A stretch of 64,000 bases of DNA from Canna indica (taxonomy: Eukaryota; Streptophyta; Magnoliopsida; Zingiberales; Cannaceae): the NCBI GenBank assembly GCA_034359265.1, contig CP136891.1, forward strand, positions 63,092,001 through 63,156,000. Reading direction: 5' to 3'. The notes below the pieces were generated by a model that worked only from the letters and a program-made list of their open reading frames with translations, did not search any database and had not been told where the DNA came from. Position numbers and translations under genes: made by a program. This document shows positions 35,340 through 47,500 of this stretch, one piece after another. Positions within the stretch are counted from its first letter, which is position 1, and every line of letters begins with the position of its first letter.

Positions 35340-35830
35340 AAGGGAGATGAGATGAAATGGAGGGCTGAGATTGATTTGGGTGAGATGAAGGGCTAGATTG
35401 AATTGGTTGAGATGAAGGGCGGGAATTTGATCTTCTGTAGATGTAAGGCTTAGATTGCATCATGCAGATGGAATGCTGGGATTGCATCAGGTTAGATGGA
35501 GAGCTGTGATTGCATCTGGTTAGATGTAAGGTTGTGATTGCATCATGTAGATAGAGAGTGTAATTGCATCTTGTTAGATATAAGGTTGTGATTGCATCAT
35601 GTAGATGGAGAGTTGTGATTGCATCTGGTTAGATGGAGGGCTGTGATTGCATCTGATTAGATGTAAGGTTATGATTTCATCATGTAGATGGAGGGTGGTG
35701 ATTGCATATGGTTAGATGTAAGGCTGAGATTGCATCATGCTAAATAAAGGGTTGTGATTGCATCATATTAGATGGAAGGCTGTGATGTGATCCTGTTTAG
35801 ATGAACGGCTGAGATTTCATTACTGATTAT
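35340..35830 (+). repeat. Minisatellite of about 34-38-bp units
   Basis: About thirteen degenerate units of the form (A)GATGGAGGGCTGTGATTGC then ATCTGGTTAGATGTAAGG. It lies inside the solo LTR and is absent from the other family A LTRs in the window. Confidence 0.85.
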
Positions 35831-36475
35831 TGATTGTAACACCGTTATATTTATACGTAACAGTGATTTATTAAATAAATTAAGGTATTTCTTTCATTAT
35901 TCTAAATAATTATTTCGAGACCTTAAAGTTAGAAAAAATATTCATGTTATATATGAATTTTTACCTAATCGACATTCTAAATTAATTGGCGAGGTTTGTT
36001 TCGCCATCAGACCTTCAAATTTTGACAACAGTAGTCGGGTGTCGCTTCATTTTGCGTGCCAAGCTGAAAAATCATATTTTATATATTTTTATGATTCGAT
36101 CTGAGATGATTCATGGATATAGTAGTTAATGAGGTGAATTTTATCCTAGATCAGTGATTTCTATGACGAGTTATTTTATCATCTTCCCATCCATTAATTT
36201 ATAATTGGAGTTTTCTTTTGCACTACTTTCATGATACACTAGCATCCTTTCTTACAGTACTATAATTCTATTTTATGGTTATTTATATTGAGCATTCATG
36301 ATTTATTAGCACTATCTCTACATATATATCTGTATGTGATTGAGATGTATGGCAGGACGAGGTGGAGGGTGAGGTATGCACTTGACATACCTTTTATTTC
36401 TTATTGATAGCACATCTTGTTTATACTTATATACTTGCGTATGTGGTGTTGTGATGTGCTTGTTGCATTTTTCGG

Positions 36476-36680
36476 AAGCCTCGCTGGTGAGGGGAGGGTA
36501 TGCCCCAAAGAGACAATATTGGCCTTATTCCGAAAGTCCGACTGGTGAGGGGAGATCATACCCCAAAGAGATCGTCCGGAGACCCGAGCAGGTGAAGGGA
36601 ACGTATGCCCCAACAGGCTAGCTCGGAAGAGCCAGTGCCGGTGAGGGGAGGGCATGCCCCAAAGAGACGGTACTGAGATG
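36476..36680 (+). repeat. Four-unit array in the family A solo LTR
   Basis: Units contain GGTGAGGGGAGGG, TATGCCCCAAAGAGA, the reverse complement of the arrays at 12353-12572 and 22216-22440. Confidence 0.8.
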
Positions 36681-37405
36681 GGTGGTAGTTCGGCGGCCAC
36701 CCGTCTACCTACCCTATGTGGCTATGTGGGACCAACGGGTCCGAGGAGCATGCGTACGATTGAGATATTGCATTGCATTCATATGATTGAGGTGTTGCAT
36801 TCATTCTGTTTTATTGCTGCGAATATTTTACACTTGTTGTCGGATGTTGATTTCTTGCATAGAGTTGTGGATATATATTCTTGTCGATTTCTTCTGACGT
36901 TGCATTGTCGATTTATTGCTATTTATGTTTTTATACATGATGATTGATTTGGTGAATTGATTACTAATCTACTCACTAAGTCCTAGTTGGACTTACCCTT
37001 CATTACTATTATTTTGCAGCATCTGAGTTAGATCAGAGAGAAACCGAGGTGCAGTAGCGCGGTTGGTGGTGGCAGGGCAGCGGGTCTCGTGACATGTCGT
37101 GATCAAGGAGGATACCTGAGTCATTTTAGTGTCTCTTTGAGTTGTTGAGCCATGTTGACTCAGGTTGTGGTTTCTGCATCTTATTTTTATTTGGGGAGTC
37201 TTGTTATTTATTTGAACTCTTTTTTATAACTTGTTCAGTGTGTTTATATTGGGTTTTGGTTTGGTGTGGTTCGTTATATCATGTCTATCCTTTTCACACA
37301 AAAAAATCTCTCACTATTCAGGTTATTGTTGTTGTGTTTGAGTTGGGTTAGGCTTCGAGATACGTGGCGTATCCTGACCGATCATACCGAATTTGGGGTG
37401 TGACA

Positions 37406-38930
37406 AAGTCCCTAAGTGCTCTTGTATTGGTAGGTAGATAGGAATTTTGATGAAAAATCTTTAATTAAGTAGACCATTTGCATGTTAAATTGAGACATAT
37501 TAATGTCAAAAATCAAAATGATGATAAGAATATTTTCTATTGAAATTAATCAACAAAATAACTATATGTAAAAGAATAATCAAATTATCGTAAATGCTAT
37601 GCTTCTCTATTTATTATATCTCTAGTTATGGACTTTGGTAAATAATTTATAAGTAGTCATATATGCATTTTAATGCATAACAAATCTCACATTTGATATT
37701 TTCATGAAATATATACACATAAAATACCTACAAATTAGATGTTAATTATAATTATATTAAATAACTTGATAGTGGCTTTGGTCAAAAGTATTATTATATG
37801 TATTGTAATACTCAAGAAACTTCGGATACGTTCATTTGACATATTTTAGGTGTATTAACTTCAAAAATATGTCGAATGTAATATTTTCTATATACTAAAT
37901 GCATATATAAGAGCAATTAGAGACTTTTAACACCTAATTTTAAGTTTTTATATCTTCATATTTCATAAACATATCAAATATAAGATTTGCTATGTACTAA
38001 AATGCATACATGACCACCTGGGAATATTTCACCAAAGCCTCAATCATAAATATAGAATCAAAGCATTTATGTTAATTTGATTATGTTTTTTTGTTTGATG
38101 AATAATTTATTTTGTTTATAAATTTTAATAGAAAATGTTATCATCATTTTGATTTTTGATATTATTATATTAACTTAACATGCAAATAACTTACCTAGGG
38201 ATTTTGATGGAAAGTCCCTAAGGACTCGTTTATTTCACAAAATGCCCAGCATAAGATATGGACATGAACACGAACACGACACCATGTGTCATGAGACAAC
38301 ACCTTGTACCTATTTTGTTTCACCAAGCACAAGACACAAATATAGACATGACACCGGATGTCCTAGGACAACACATTGTACCATGTTTGTTTCCACAAAC
38401 ACGGGACACGAACAAGAGTCTCGTCATGCGTTTGTTTTACTATTACACAATACTATACCAGAGTCAATATAAGAGCACTTTGGGACTTTTCACCAATGTT
38501 CCTAAATTTGGTTCAAGAAAAATGAGTTAAATTATTAAACCAATTTGGTTCTTAGAGATAATTCGAGTAATTATTTTAAAAAATAATTTTATTTGTATTT
38601 ATGGTTTTACCAATTTCTCTTAAAGTTACGATTTTACCAAATTTCTTTTAAAAAATTGATATAACATTATTATTTTTTTATTAGTATTTATAATTTTACC
38701 AATTTCTCTTAAAGTATTTATGATTTTATTAAATTTCCTTAAAAACTTTGATGTAACATTAAAAATAAAGTTTCACCTTTTAAAATTATATATATATATA
38801 TATTCCCTTTATTTTGTCATTAAGATGATACTAAAAAAATAACACATTTATGTCATTTTAAATAATATTACACATACATACTCAGTGATCGATAATTTTC
38901 GTACACATTCTTTAAATGTAGGGAAAATGA
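37406..38930. other. AT-rich intergenic DNA with inverted repeats
   Basis: Positions 37480-37560 (ttgcatgttaaattgag, atcaaaatgatgataa) recur inverted at 38085-38185, so 37406-38228 can fold back and may be a decayed MITE. The phrase tttgatgaaaagt/gtccctaag, split by the solo LTR, is repeated at 38197-38222. Positions 38240-38440 have two imperfect copies of an acaacac(c/a)ttgtacc segment. No gene is supported. Confidence 0.4.
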
Positions 38931-40176
38931 TAAAATGTACTTCCGAAGTATTGAAAAATGTACAAATTTGCTCATCAACTATGTTTTTATCAAAATTGCC
39001 CTCGACGTTATATAATTAAATTATTTTTGCCCTTCTCGTTAACGGAAGTCCACGTCAGCAAATAGAATCCCACGTGGCAAGTGGAACTCGACCACATAAG
39101 ATGCCACGATGAAAAATGACACATGTCAATTATGTACTAACAAGAACAATTTTGGCTCAAAACATATTTAAGAGATAAATTTGCACATTTTTCAATACTT
39201 TATGGTAAATTTGCACCATTTTTAAAACTTTAAGGGCAAATTTAATCATTTATATATATATATATATATATATTATCATTAATATGGTTTAATTAACACT
39301 ATAAGAATGGTGTTGATATCATCTTTATCAAAATCAAAAAAATATAAGCTTGACAATTATACTTTGTATTGTAACTGAATTATTTACTCAAATATATGAA
39401 TTATCAGCTTTAGTCACTTGTCATTGTAATAAAAAACCAACCAACATAGTAGGGGTCGAGATGGGTCGATATTTGGCATATCTCGATCTCGTCCCAATTT
39501 TGGGTCAGGACGCAAATATGTGTCTCAGTCTCAGTCTCGAATATGAAGCATCGCGATTTGGTCCTAGTCTCGTCCCGATTTTGAATTGGGACGGGATTAT
39601 CGATCTCCGAACTTTCGGGTCAGGCCAGACCAGTTACTAATAATTAAATTTAATCAATTTTTTATTTTAGTAATCAAGATATATGTTTTTGAATATTATT
39701 TTTATTTCATCTTTATAATTTATATTTCTCAAAAAAATTACTAAAGTATTTGTTTAAATTCTAAGGTAGAAGCCAAACTTGCAGAAATCGTGCAATGAAT
39801 ATAAAATACGTTGTCTAGACACCATATAAATTTTATTCAAGGGAAAATGACCAAATTTACCCCCGAAGTATTGAAAAATATGCAAAATTGCCCCTAAAGT
39901 ATTGAAAAAGATGCAAATTTACCCCTTAAATATATTTTGGGCCAAAATTGCCCTTGTCAGTACATAATTACCACGTGTCATTTTCCATTGTGGCATCTTA
40001 TGTGGTCGAGCTACACTTGTCACGTGGGATTCTGTTTGCTGACGTGGACTTCCGTTAACGAGAAGAGCAAAAAAGATCCAATTATGTAACGTCGAGGGCA
40101 ATTTTGGTCAAAAATATACTTTGGAGATAAATTTGCACCTTTGCAATGCTTCGGGAGCAAATTTGATCATTTTCCC
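38931..40176. mobile_element. Compound MULE-like element with a perfect 9-bp TSD
   Basis: It starts GGGAAAATGATAAA and ends TTGATCATTTTCCC. The 9-bp target duplication TTAAATGTA is exact (38922-38930, 40177-40185). The left arm (38931-39254) and right arm (39841-40176) are inverted copies of each other (GTTAACGGAAGTCCACGTCA on plus at about 39038, inverted at about 40050). Each arm is itself a foldback of GTATTGAAAAAT...CAAATTTGC. The middle (39255-39840) has a TA microsatellite and GGTCGAGATGGG/CTCGTCCC repeats but no transposase. Confidence 0.75.
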
Positions 40177-40185
40177 TTAAATGTA

Positions 40186-41574
40186 TTTTATTATATCATG
40201 ATATTTATGTTATAATCTGCATTCCTTAAATGTCAACTTTTTAATAAAATTTTAGATGATAGGTCAATGAGTTTAGCTTATTTTGTTACACTTATATAAG
40301 TGTATGTTTTTTTTCTACACTTGAAAAGTTGAATTTTTTTCTTTTTTTTTGGTTAAAATTACACTAAAGATTAAATCATTTACGACATGTTTACTCCGTG
40401 GGATAAAAAAAAGAGGATAAAACAAGTGATGGATTTTAATTCCTTATTTATTTAATATTTGAATTAGAAAAATATAAAATTAATGTTATATTTAATATAC
40501 ACAGGATAAAAATATCTTATAAAATTATTTCTCTCATTTGTTATCTTATCTTATCATATCATATCATATCCGATCCAATTTGGTAAAGCAAACGAACCAT
40601 TATGATATTTTTCCTTATTTTAAGTGAAAATTCCTTCCTTATTTATGTCATAATGAATTTTATGCTAGTGAACTTATTTTGATTATGCATCAAATTTGAC
40701 GATGGTTGTATTATTTTAATGCTAAAAAGACTATGACATTAACATTACGAGGATGACTAAGGATGCACATCAAATTATTATCTCATTTTATTTTAATCTA
40801 AATTAAAAATCAAATTATTATCTCATTTTATTTTAATCTAAATTGAAAATGAAATACAATCTTAGGACGTTATGAACAGGGGCCATTCGAATTCAAGTAT
40901 TTAACTTATTAATTTGTTCATTTACGTATCTTCAAGTAGCAACTAGGTGCTTGTTTGCTTCATAGGACTAAAGGAGATAGGATAAGATATGAATTTAAAT
41001 TTATTATTTGTTTAGTGCATTGATTAAAAAAAATAAAATTAAAATAATATAAAATTAATATAATATTCGATGTACATCGAATTTAAAAGATTCATATCCA
41101 ATTATTTTCTATTTATTATTCAATCTTATCCTATACATAACATAGATCTTTGTAAGATGGACTAGCTAAATATATGGTACGTTGAATGATATTGTAAGAC
41201 AGTATATTGTTCCTGATCAATGACTACTGATCAATTAGACTTTATAAACCTCTAACGTGATTTGTTAATTAAACCTTTTAATTCCTTAGACTATATTATA
41301 TATAGATTTTCATCTCAAAGGAGAAATGTATAACAGAATGAGTTTATATACAGTCATTTTAAAGGACAATGCCACTGTAAAACAAATCCATAAGAAATTA
41401 ACACAATGCCTTAATTAAAAGCCTTGATTTCAGCTTCTTTGCAAAACTATCTCTACAAAGCAATTTTGCCATGTTACAAATAAACAGAGAAAAGAAAAAG
41501 AAGGTGGTGAGAATTACGTGCTCTATATTAAATGGATCATAAGATACAATAACATCAATGGTTGCCGTATTTAA
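40186..41574. other. AT-rich region downstream of the CRK gene
   Basis: It includes the likely 3' untranslated region of the kinase (just below 41575). A MITE-like segment at 40385-40615 has gtttactccgtgggataaaa at one end and a tttggtaaagcaaacgaacc end. A related segment lies at 40955-41140. A 40-bp direct duplication (atcaaattattatctcattt) lies at 40770-40860. No further gene is supported. Confidence 0.45.
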
Positions 41575-44500
41575 TTAGCAGTGTCTCATGTTCGAGCTGC
41601 GAACGGTGACACCGTGTATATATTTGGTGTATCCAAGAAAATTGAGCTTGCCGTCCTCCGGTCGAATCCAGTCTTTCAAAGAAGAATAGAAGGTTGGGGG
41701 AAGGATCAATTCCTATATACGAGAGCTAAATTATATACATTCCAACAGAAAAATATAGCAATATTAGAATGAAACTTTTAAATTGTCTATGATCATTATT
41801 AGTACCTGGGCGAGTTTCTCGACGGAGATGGCTCGGTTTCCCTCCTGCTCAAAATACTCAAAAGCTCTACTAGCTATCTGCTCCCAGTCATCCAAAGTCT
41901 CAAGAGGATAAGGGCTGATAGTAGCAGCACAGAATTCCTCAAAATCCATCCTTCTGTATGAAAGTGGTGCCAACTGGGGTTTGGAATTAGACTTGTTATT
42001 TTTAGTAAAAATTTCTCTACTAGGAAAATGGTCAAAGTAAAAGGAAGTTTTATTGACTTAAGAATATATATTGTACAGCAGATAGTAGCATGAGAAAGAC
42101 AAAGGTTTATTTTCCTAAAAGACCTCAACTATTGAAAGGACAGAGTAAGGGTCCCATTAATCATGTAAATTTTATAAAATTATGACCAAAAATCATATCA
42201 AACTACCCTAAAAAAATTTGAGACCTTAAAGAGATAAAGGATTTTTTGTACAAACATGACCCAATGTTTCCTGAAATTATCAAATTTGGTGCGCAATCTA
42301 TTTTTTTTGTCAATTGCGACTATATATTTTAATTATGTATCAAGTTAGGCCTACCATCAAATTTTTGTTATAGCCTCTATTAAGGCAAAGATGTGGCAGT
42401 CCATGTCAAATTTTTGGGAGCTAAAATATCACAACTAATCATAGGTTTTTATAAATTATCAATGGTGCGTTTGGTTGGATGGAATGAATTCATAAGGAAT
42501 GAGAATAGACAAGGAATAATATTACCTTGTTTGGTTGACATTGTAAATAGGTCAAGAATAGAATTACTTTATTTGGTTAGGTTAAGAAATAAATAAATAA
42601 TAGAAATTTAAATGACCAAAATATCCTTCTTAATAAAACTGAATATATTTATTTTGTTTGCTTCACATAAAGAATAGACAATGAATTGAGAGGAAAATAG
42701 CTAAAATGCCCTTCTAGAAATATAATAAATTATATTCTAATTTATTCTAATTAATAACAACATAATAAAAATATGAATTAATGTAAAATAATTTATTAAT
42801 TTAAAATAATAAAACACTATTATTTATTTATTTTCATAAAAATAATTGAATCTTCAAAAAAAAATTAAAATATTATGTAATAAAAAAATAATTATCTATT
42901 TAAGATATACAATTATTAAAATTACAATTTAATTTTTATATTCTTATTATAAATATTGAATGAAAATATAAGAAAATGACCAAAATGCTCTTCTAAAAAT
43001 ATAATAAATTATATTTTAATTTATTTTAATTAATAACAACATAATAAAAATATGGATAATGTAAAATAATTTATTAATTTAAAATAATAAAAAATATTTT
43101 TTATTTTATTTTCATAAAAACTAAATCTTCAAAAAAAATATTAAAATAATATTTAATAATAAATAACAAAGATCTATTTAAGATATGCAATTATTAAAAT
43201 TAATTTAATAATTTAATTTTTTATATTCTTATGTAATATTATAAATATTGAAGGATAATATTGAAAAATGTCATAAGGAATAGATAGAGAATAATATTCT
43301 TTGGGTTGAGGTAAGGAATAGTATTCCCCATGCATGGGGAATAATATTCCTTATCTATTCCTTATGGCTCACCTATTCCTTGTTTATAAGTTGCTAACAA
43401 ACAAGGGAATAAGTGGGGCATAAGGAATAGTATTTCATTCCTCATCTATTCCATCCAACCAAACACTACCCAAGTGTTGGCCTCAATTTTATTTTTAAGT
43501 TTGTTTCAAAACCATACGGATGCACATGGCATTTTAGCTCAAAAAAAAAATGACATTGACTATCATGTCATCACCTTAACGGGGATACAACGAAAATCTG
43601 ATAATATGTACAAATTTAAATATAAAGCCACAAATGATAGAATAAATAAATTGTTTACGAAATTGATTATTTCAACAAACGTTGGGCCATTTTGGTATAA
43701 AAACCCATTTACGTTCACAATCTGGAGAAACAACCATGACAAAACTACTTCTACATGATAATGGTGCCATAATAAAGACTGAACTAATACTATGAAATAG
43801 CATGGAAATATAATATATCTCACCGCATTCAATATGTCAAGAACCCTAGATTCCCTCATGGCTTCAGTTGCATTCTTTAATAGTGTCTGCACGAAATCAC
43901 ATACATTAAAGGACAAAAGTGAGGATTTGTATTTCTGTTATAGTTAATAACTTGAAACATCCATAAACTATCACATGTGTTTCAATTCAATCTTTAAATG
44001 TTAAAATGTTCCAAATGGATTGTTGATTGTGTATGCACAATCATCACCAAGATGAAACTCCTGCAAAACGTAATTATGCTCCACCTATACAATGAAAACC
44101 CCCTCCTTCAAAATCCTAAAAACCTGGTTCCCATTTCTGCTATCACCTCCTCCCATCTAGCTTTAACATCTTCGCAATGGGCTCTTCTTACCCCCAAAAA
44201 CTTGGTTCCCATCTCCGCTATCACCTCCTCCCATCTAGATTTAACATCTTCGACAATGGGCTCTTCTTACCCTTCTTATTCAACAAACTACATCACCTCC
44301 TCTCCCTTATTTTCCGACAAACTACCTCCCCTCTCCCTCCTCCTCTTCCTTTCCAACAAACTACCTCCTCTCCCTTCTGCATCCCTCTTCTTCCTCTCCA
44401 ATGAACTACCTCACCTCCTCTACCTCTCCCTTTCCCATTCCTCTCCTCTTTCTTCTCCTCCCCATCTTCCTCTCCAGCAAAGAGGAATCCCTAATCGGGG

Positions 44501-47500
44501 ATAAATAGGTGGATAAATAAGCATTTCCCAATTGAGACAAATTGAAAATTTAGGGGCCCAATTGGACATTTTAAAGTTTAATGACTAAGTTTAAATATAG
44601 GTGATAGTTTATGGACATTTCAAGTTATTAACCCTTTCTATTACACCCTACTCTATTAAAATGCTTAAGATAGGAACACGAAAAGCACACTGACCATTCG
44701 AAAGTTTTCAAGGGATACACAACCATCTTTATTTGGTTCCAATAGTTTAAATTGCAACCGCAGATAAAACATCTGATCTTCTGTCATAGCTTTAGATAGT
44801 GCCTGCAAGTTATAGGAGTTGATAAACTATTAAAACTATTTTGCAATATCTACTAGCCTGACCAAAATAAGTGGGGCAAGATATGTCTACATATAGACAT
44901 TAATGTATATATGCATGTTTCAAAAATTCACGATAGCGGCAAAAAGATGGAGCACTAGGAACTATGGGGCAAACTTCTAAATGAAAACAGATGAATATGC
45001 ACTAGAATGATTAACAATACAATATAACATCTTCGGAAAAATGAACCAAAAATTGTATGTGAATATGCACTATAATGGAAATATAATGACATGGTTTACT
45101 CTGGAAAGACAGATGTGCATTGTTTAAATACCATGTTAGTTTCATATTATAATCAGTTCATAATCATTAATCAGTTTCCAGAATAACAATGCAACATATG
45201 AGAGATTTTTCATTTCATTTGAGGCCTACATAGAAAGTAAAAAAACAAAAAAATGGCAAAACACCAAAAGATGTCCTAGTGTTTCTTATTACAAATACCT
45301 TCAATGCAGCATGTTTGAGAGGTGTGGCACGAAGATGTGACTTGATTAACTTATATATCATTATATCCAGAGGGATTTGCCGTTCTTCATCTCGCAACCA
45401 AGGGTGTGCTGTCATTAAAGAAGATTAACTTTCAGAAATTAGTTACAGCTAGAAACCTCCATAAACCAGCTAAGCCTATTAATTAAGCTCCAGATAGAGG
45501 CAAGAATTATTGAACTAGCGGATAAGCTTTGGAAGCAACAAATACAATTGACTAACTATGTGTTCTATTTGAGAAAAATTGCAAACTCTTCACTGATGAA
45601 AGCTAATTATTATTAGCGAGGATTAAAAACTTACTCAAAGCTTGTGCAGCTGTCATTCTTTTTCTGTAGTCCTTATTCAAAAGTCTTCTAACAAAATCTT
45701 TAGCTTCTGGAGATATATCTGGCCAAGGAGAGTACTCAAAGTTGGGATCCGCTCTCAAAACAGCGCGAAAAATTCCTGATTCAGTTCGTGCCCAGAAAGG
45801 TCTACTACCACACAACAAGATATAGGTTATAACACCAATACTCCAAATATCTGCCTCCATACTATATGACTTATGTAGGACTTCAGGGGCAACATAGTAT
45901 GCACTTCCAACAATATCATTAAGTCTTTCATCTGCCGAGTCATAAAGAGGAGAATAATACATGAATGTCAAATGCAATTTGGTGACCCAGGTTAAAGGAA
46001 AGAACAGTGACAAAAATAGAATGAAAAGGAATAATAATTGAGTAGTATGGGAAAGAAATGAATTTAGAAATACCAGGTTAGTTACGGATCATGATGCCAT
46101 AAAAAACCAGGCAAAAGAACCAAGCTAATTAGCTAGTCATCTGCATCCTTGGTTTCATGCAACTTCATCTAAGATCATCCTTCATCCATGATCCCAAATG
46201 CAATTTACTTGAAAAGGAATACAGTGAATGCTCCAGCTATAACCTATGGTCTTCTATCCAATTCCATGTCAAATTTTATCAAGTTATGCAGGATATGATG
46301 TAAAGCGAAGCTAATATATTTTAACCCTACTAATGGTGACTGTGATGTGTGTATAATTTTCTGAAGAAGGTGAATGATCAATTAGACATAAAGATGATCA
46401 GCTAAACTGAAACTCCACCAGTGAGGCAAATAAGAAAAGGGTGATCTAATGTACAAAGCAATTCTACTTTTGTGGGCACGAGAAGATTGATGTACCCAGC
46501 CTTCCCCTTGCTTTTTTTTGCAAAGAGGTTATTTCCGTGGCTCGAACCCATGACCTCAAGGTCACAAGTGGGGTAACTTTACCGTTACACCAAAGCCACC
46601 CTCTACCACTCAGGCAAATGTTTTAAATTTTTTTATTGTATTATCCGAAGATATATAAATCATGTAGTAACATATTTTTTTAAGATAAACAATTGAGAAT
46701 ATTTGCTCCGTTATCTTACATACACTTCTCTATTCATGATGGTTAAACTAGTCCTGAAATTATCATACCTGTCACTAACACTATGTTTGGATAACTTTTA
46801 GTAAGGGGTTTGGAGGGGGAGAGGTTTGAAGGGTTTTGGAAGGGGAGGGGTTTGGAGGTTTTTGAAAGGATTTTAAAAACCTTGTTTGGTTAGACTTCAT
46901 AAGGGGTTTGGAGGGGTTTGGAGGGGTTTGGTAGACCACTATGCCCTCGTTTATAATAATATATATTTTTTGTTTTAGAGATATTTTTGTAATTTAACTT
47001 TTTTTTAATTCATTAACTCTCCAAACCCCTCCAAAACCCCACATTTTGGGGGTTTTGAAAATGAGTTCTATGAGGGGTTTGGAGGGGTTTGAAACCCCAC
47101 ATTTTGGAGGCTTTGAAAATGAGTTCTATGAGGGGTTTGGAGGGGTTTGAAACCCCTCCAAACCCTTTAAAAAAAGTTATCCAAACAGGGTATTTTAAAC
47201 CCCTCCAAAACCTTCAATCCAAACATTGTGCATCTGATGTATTTCACTGCAATCATCTCTCTCAAGGAAGACAAGAAAGCTGCAATTGTTTCACGCACAA
47301 GGTCTTTGTCTATGACATCTATAAGGTGGCTTTGTGTTACTAGGAAACTTATCTGCCTAGTCACATTCTTCTAGGCGAGGCAATCTTTTTCATATAGTAG
47401 TTCTCATGATTTAGTAGTGAAGGTGTGTATAATAACTTAACAATATTTCCTATAAAAAGCATAATATATGCAGGACTTTTGAGTGTTACCACAATCTAGG

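Larger units (their letters stand above)
34381..37405 (+). mobile_element. Solo LTR related to gypsy family A
   Basis: It starts TGTATTATCCAAAA and continues aatattttattcttgagcgg..., matching the gypsy A LTR start read in reverse from 31372. It ends gaccgatcataccgaatttg and then gggtgtgaca. Flanks AAGTT (34376-34380) and AAGTC (37406-37410) match at four of five positions. It is 3025 bp, longer than the other two because of extra GC-rich (35060-35320) and minisatellite (35340-35830) sequence. Confidence 0.85.

Noticed and set aside
44177..44504. Ser/Leu/Pro-rich frames of 75 and 168 codons
   Set aside because: They come from the C/T-rich cargo of an intronic MULE-like element, with no domain.
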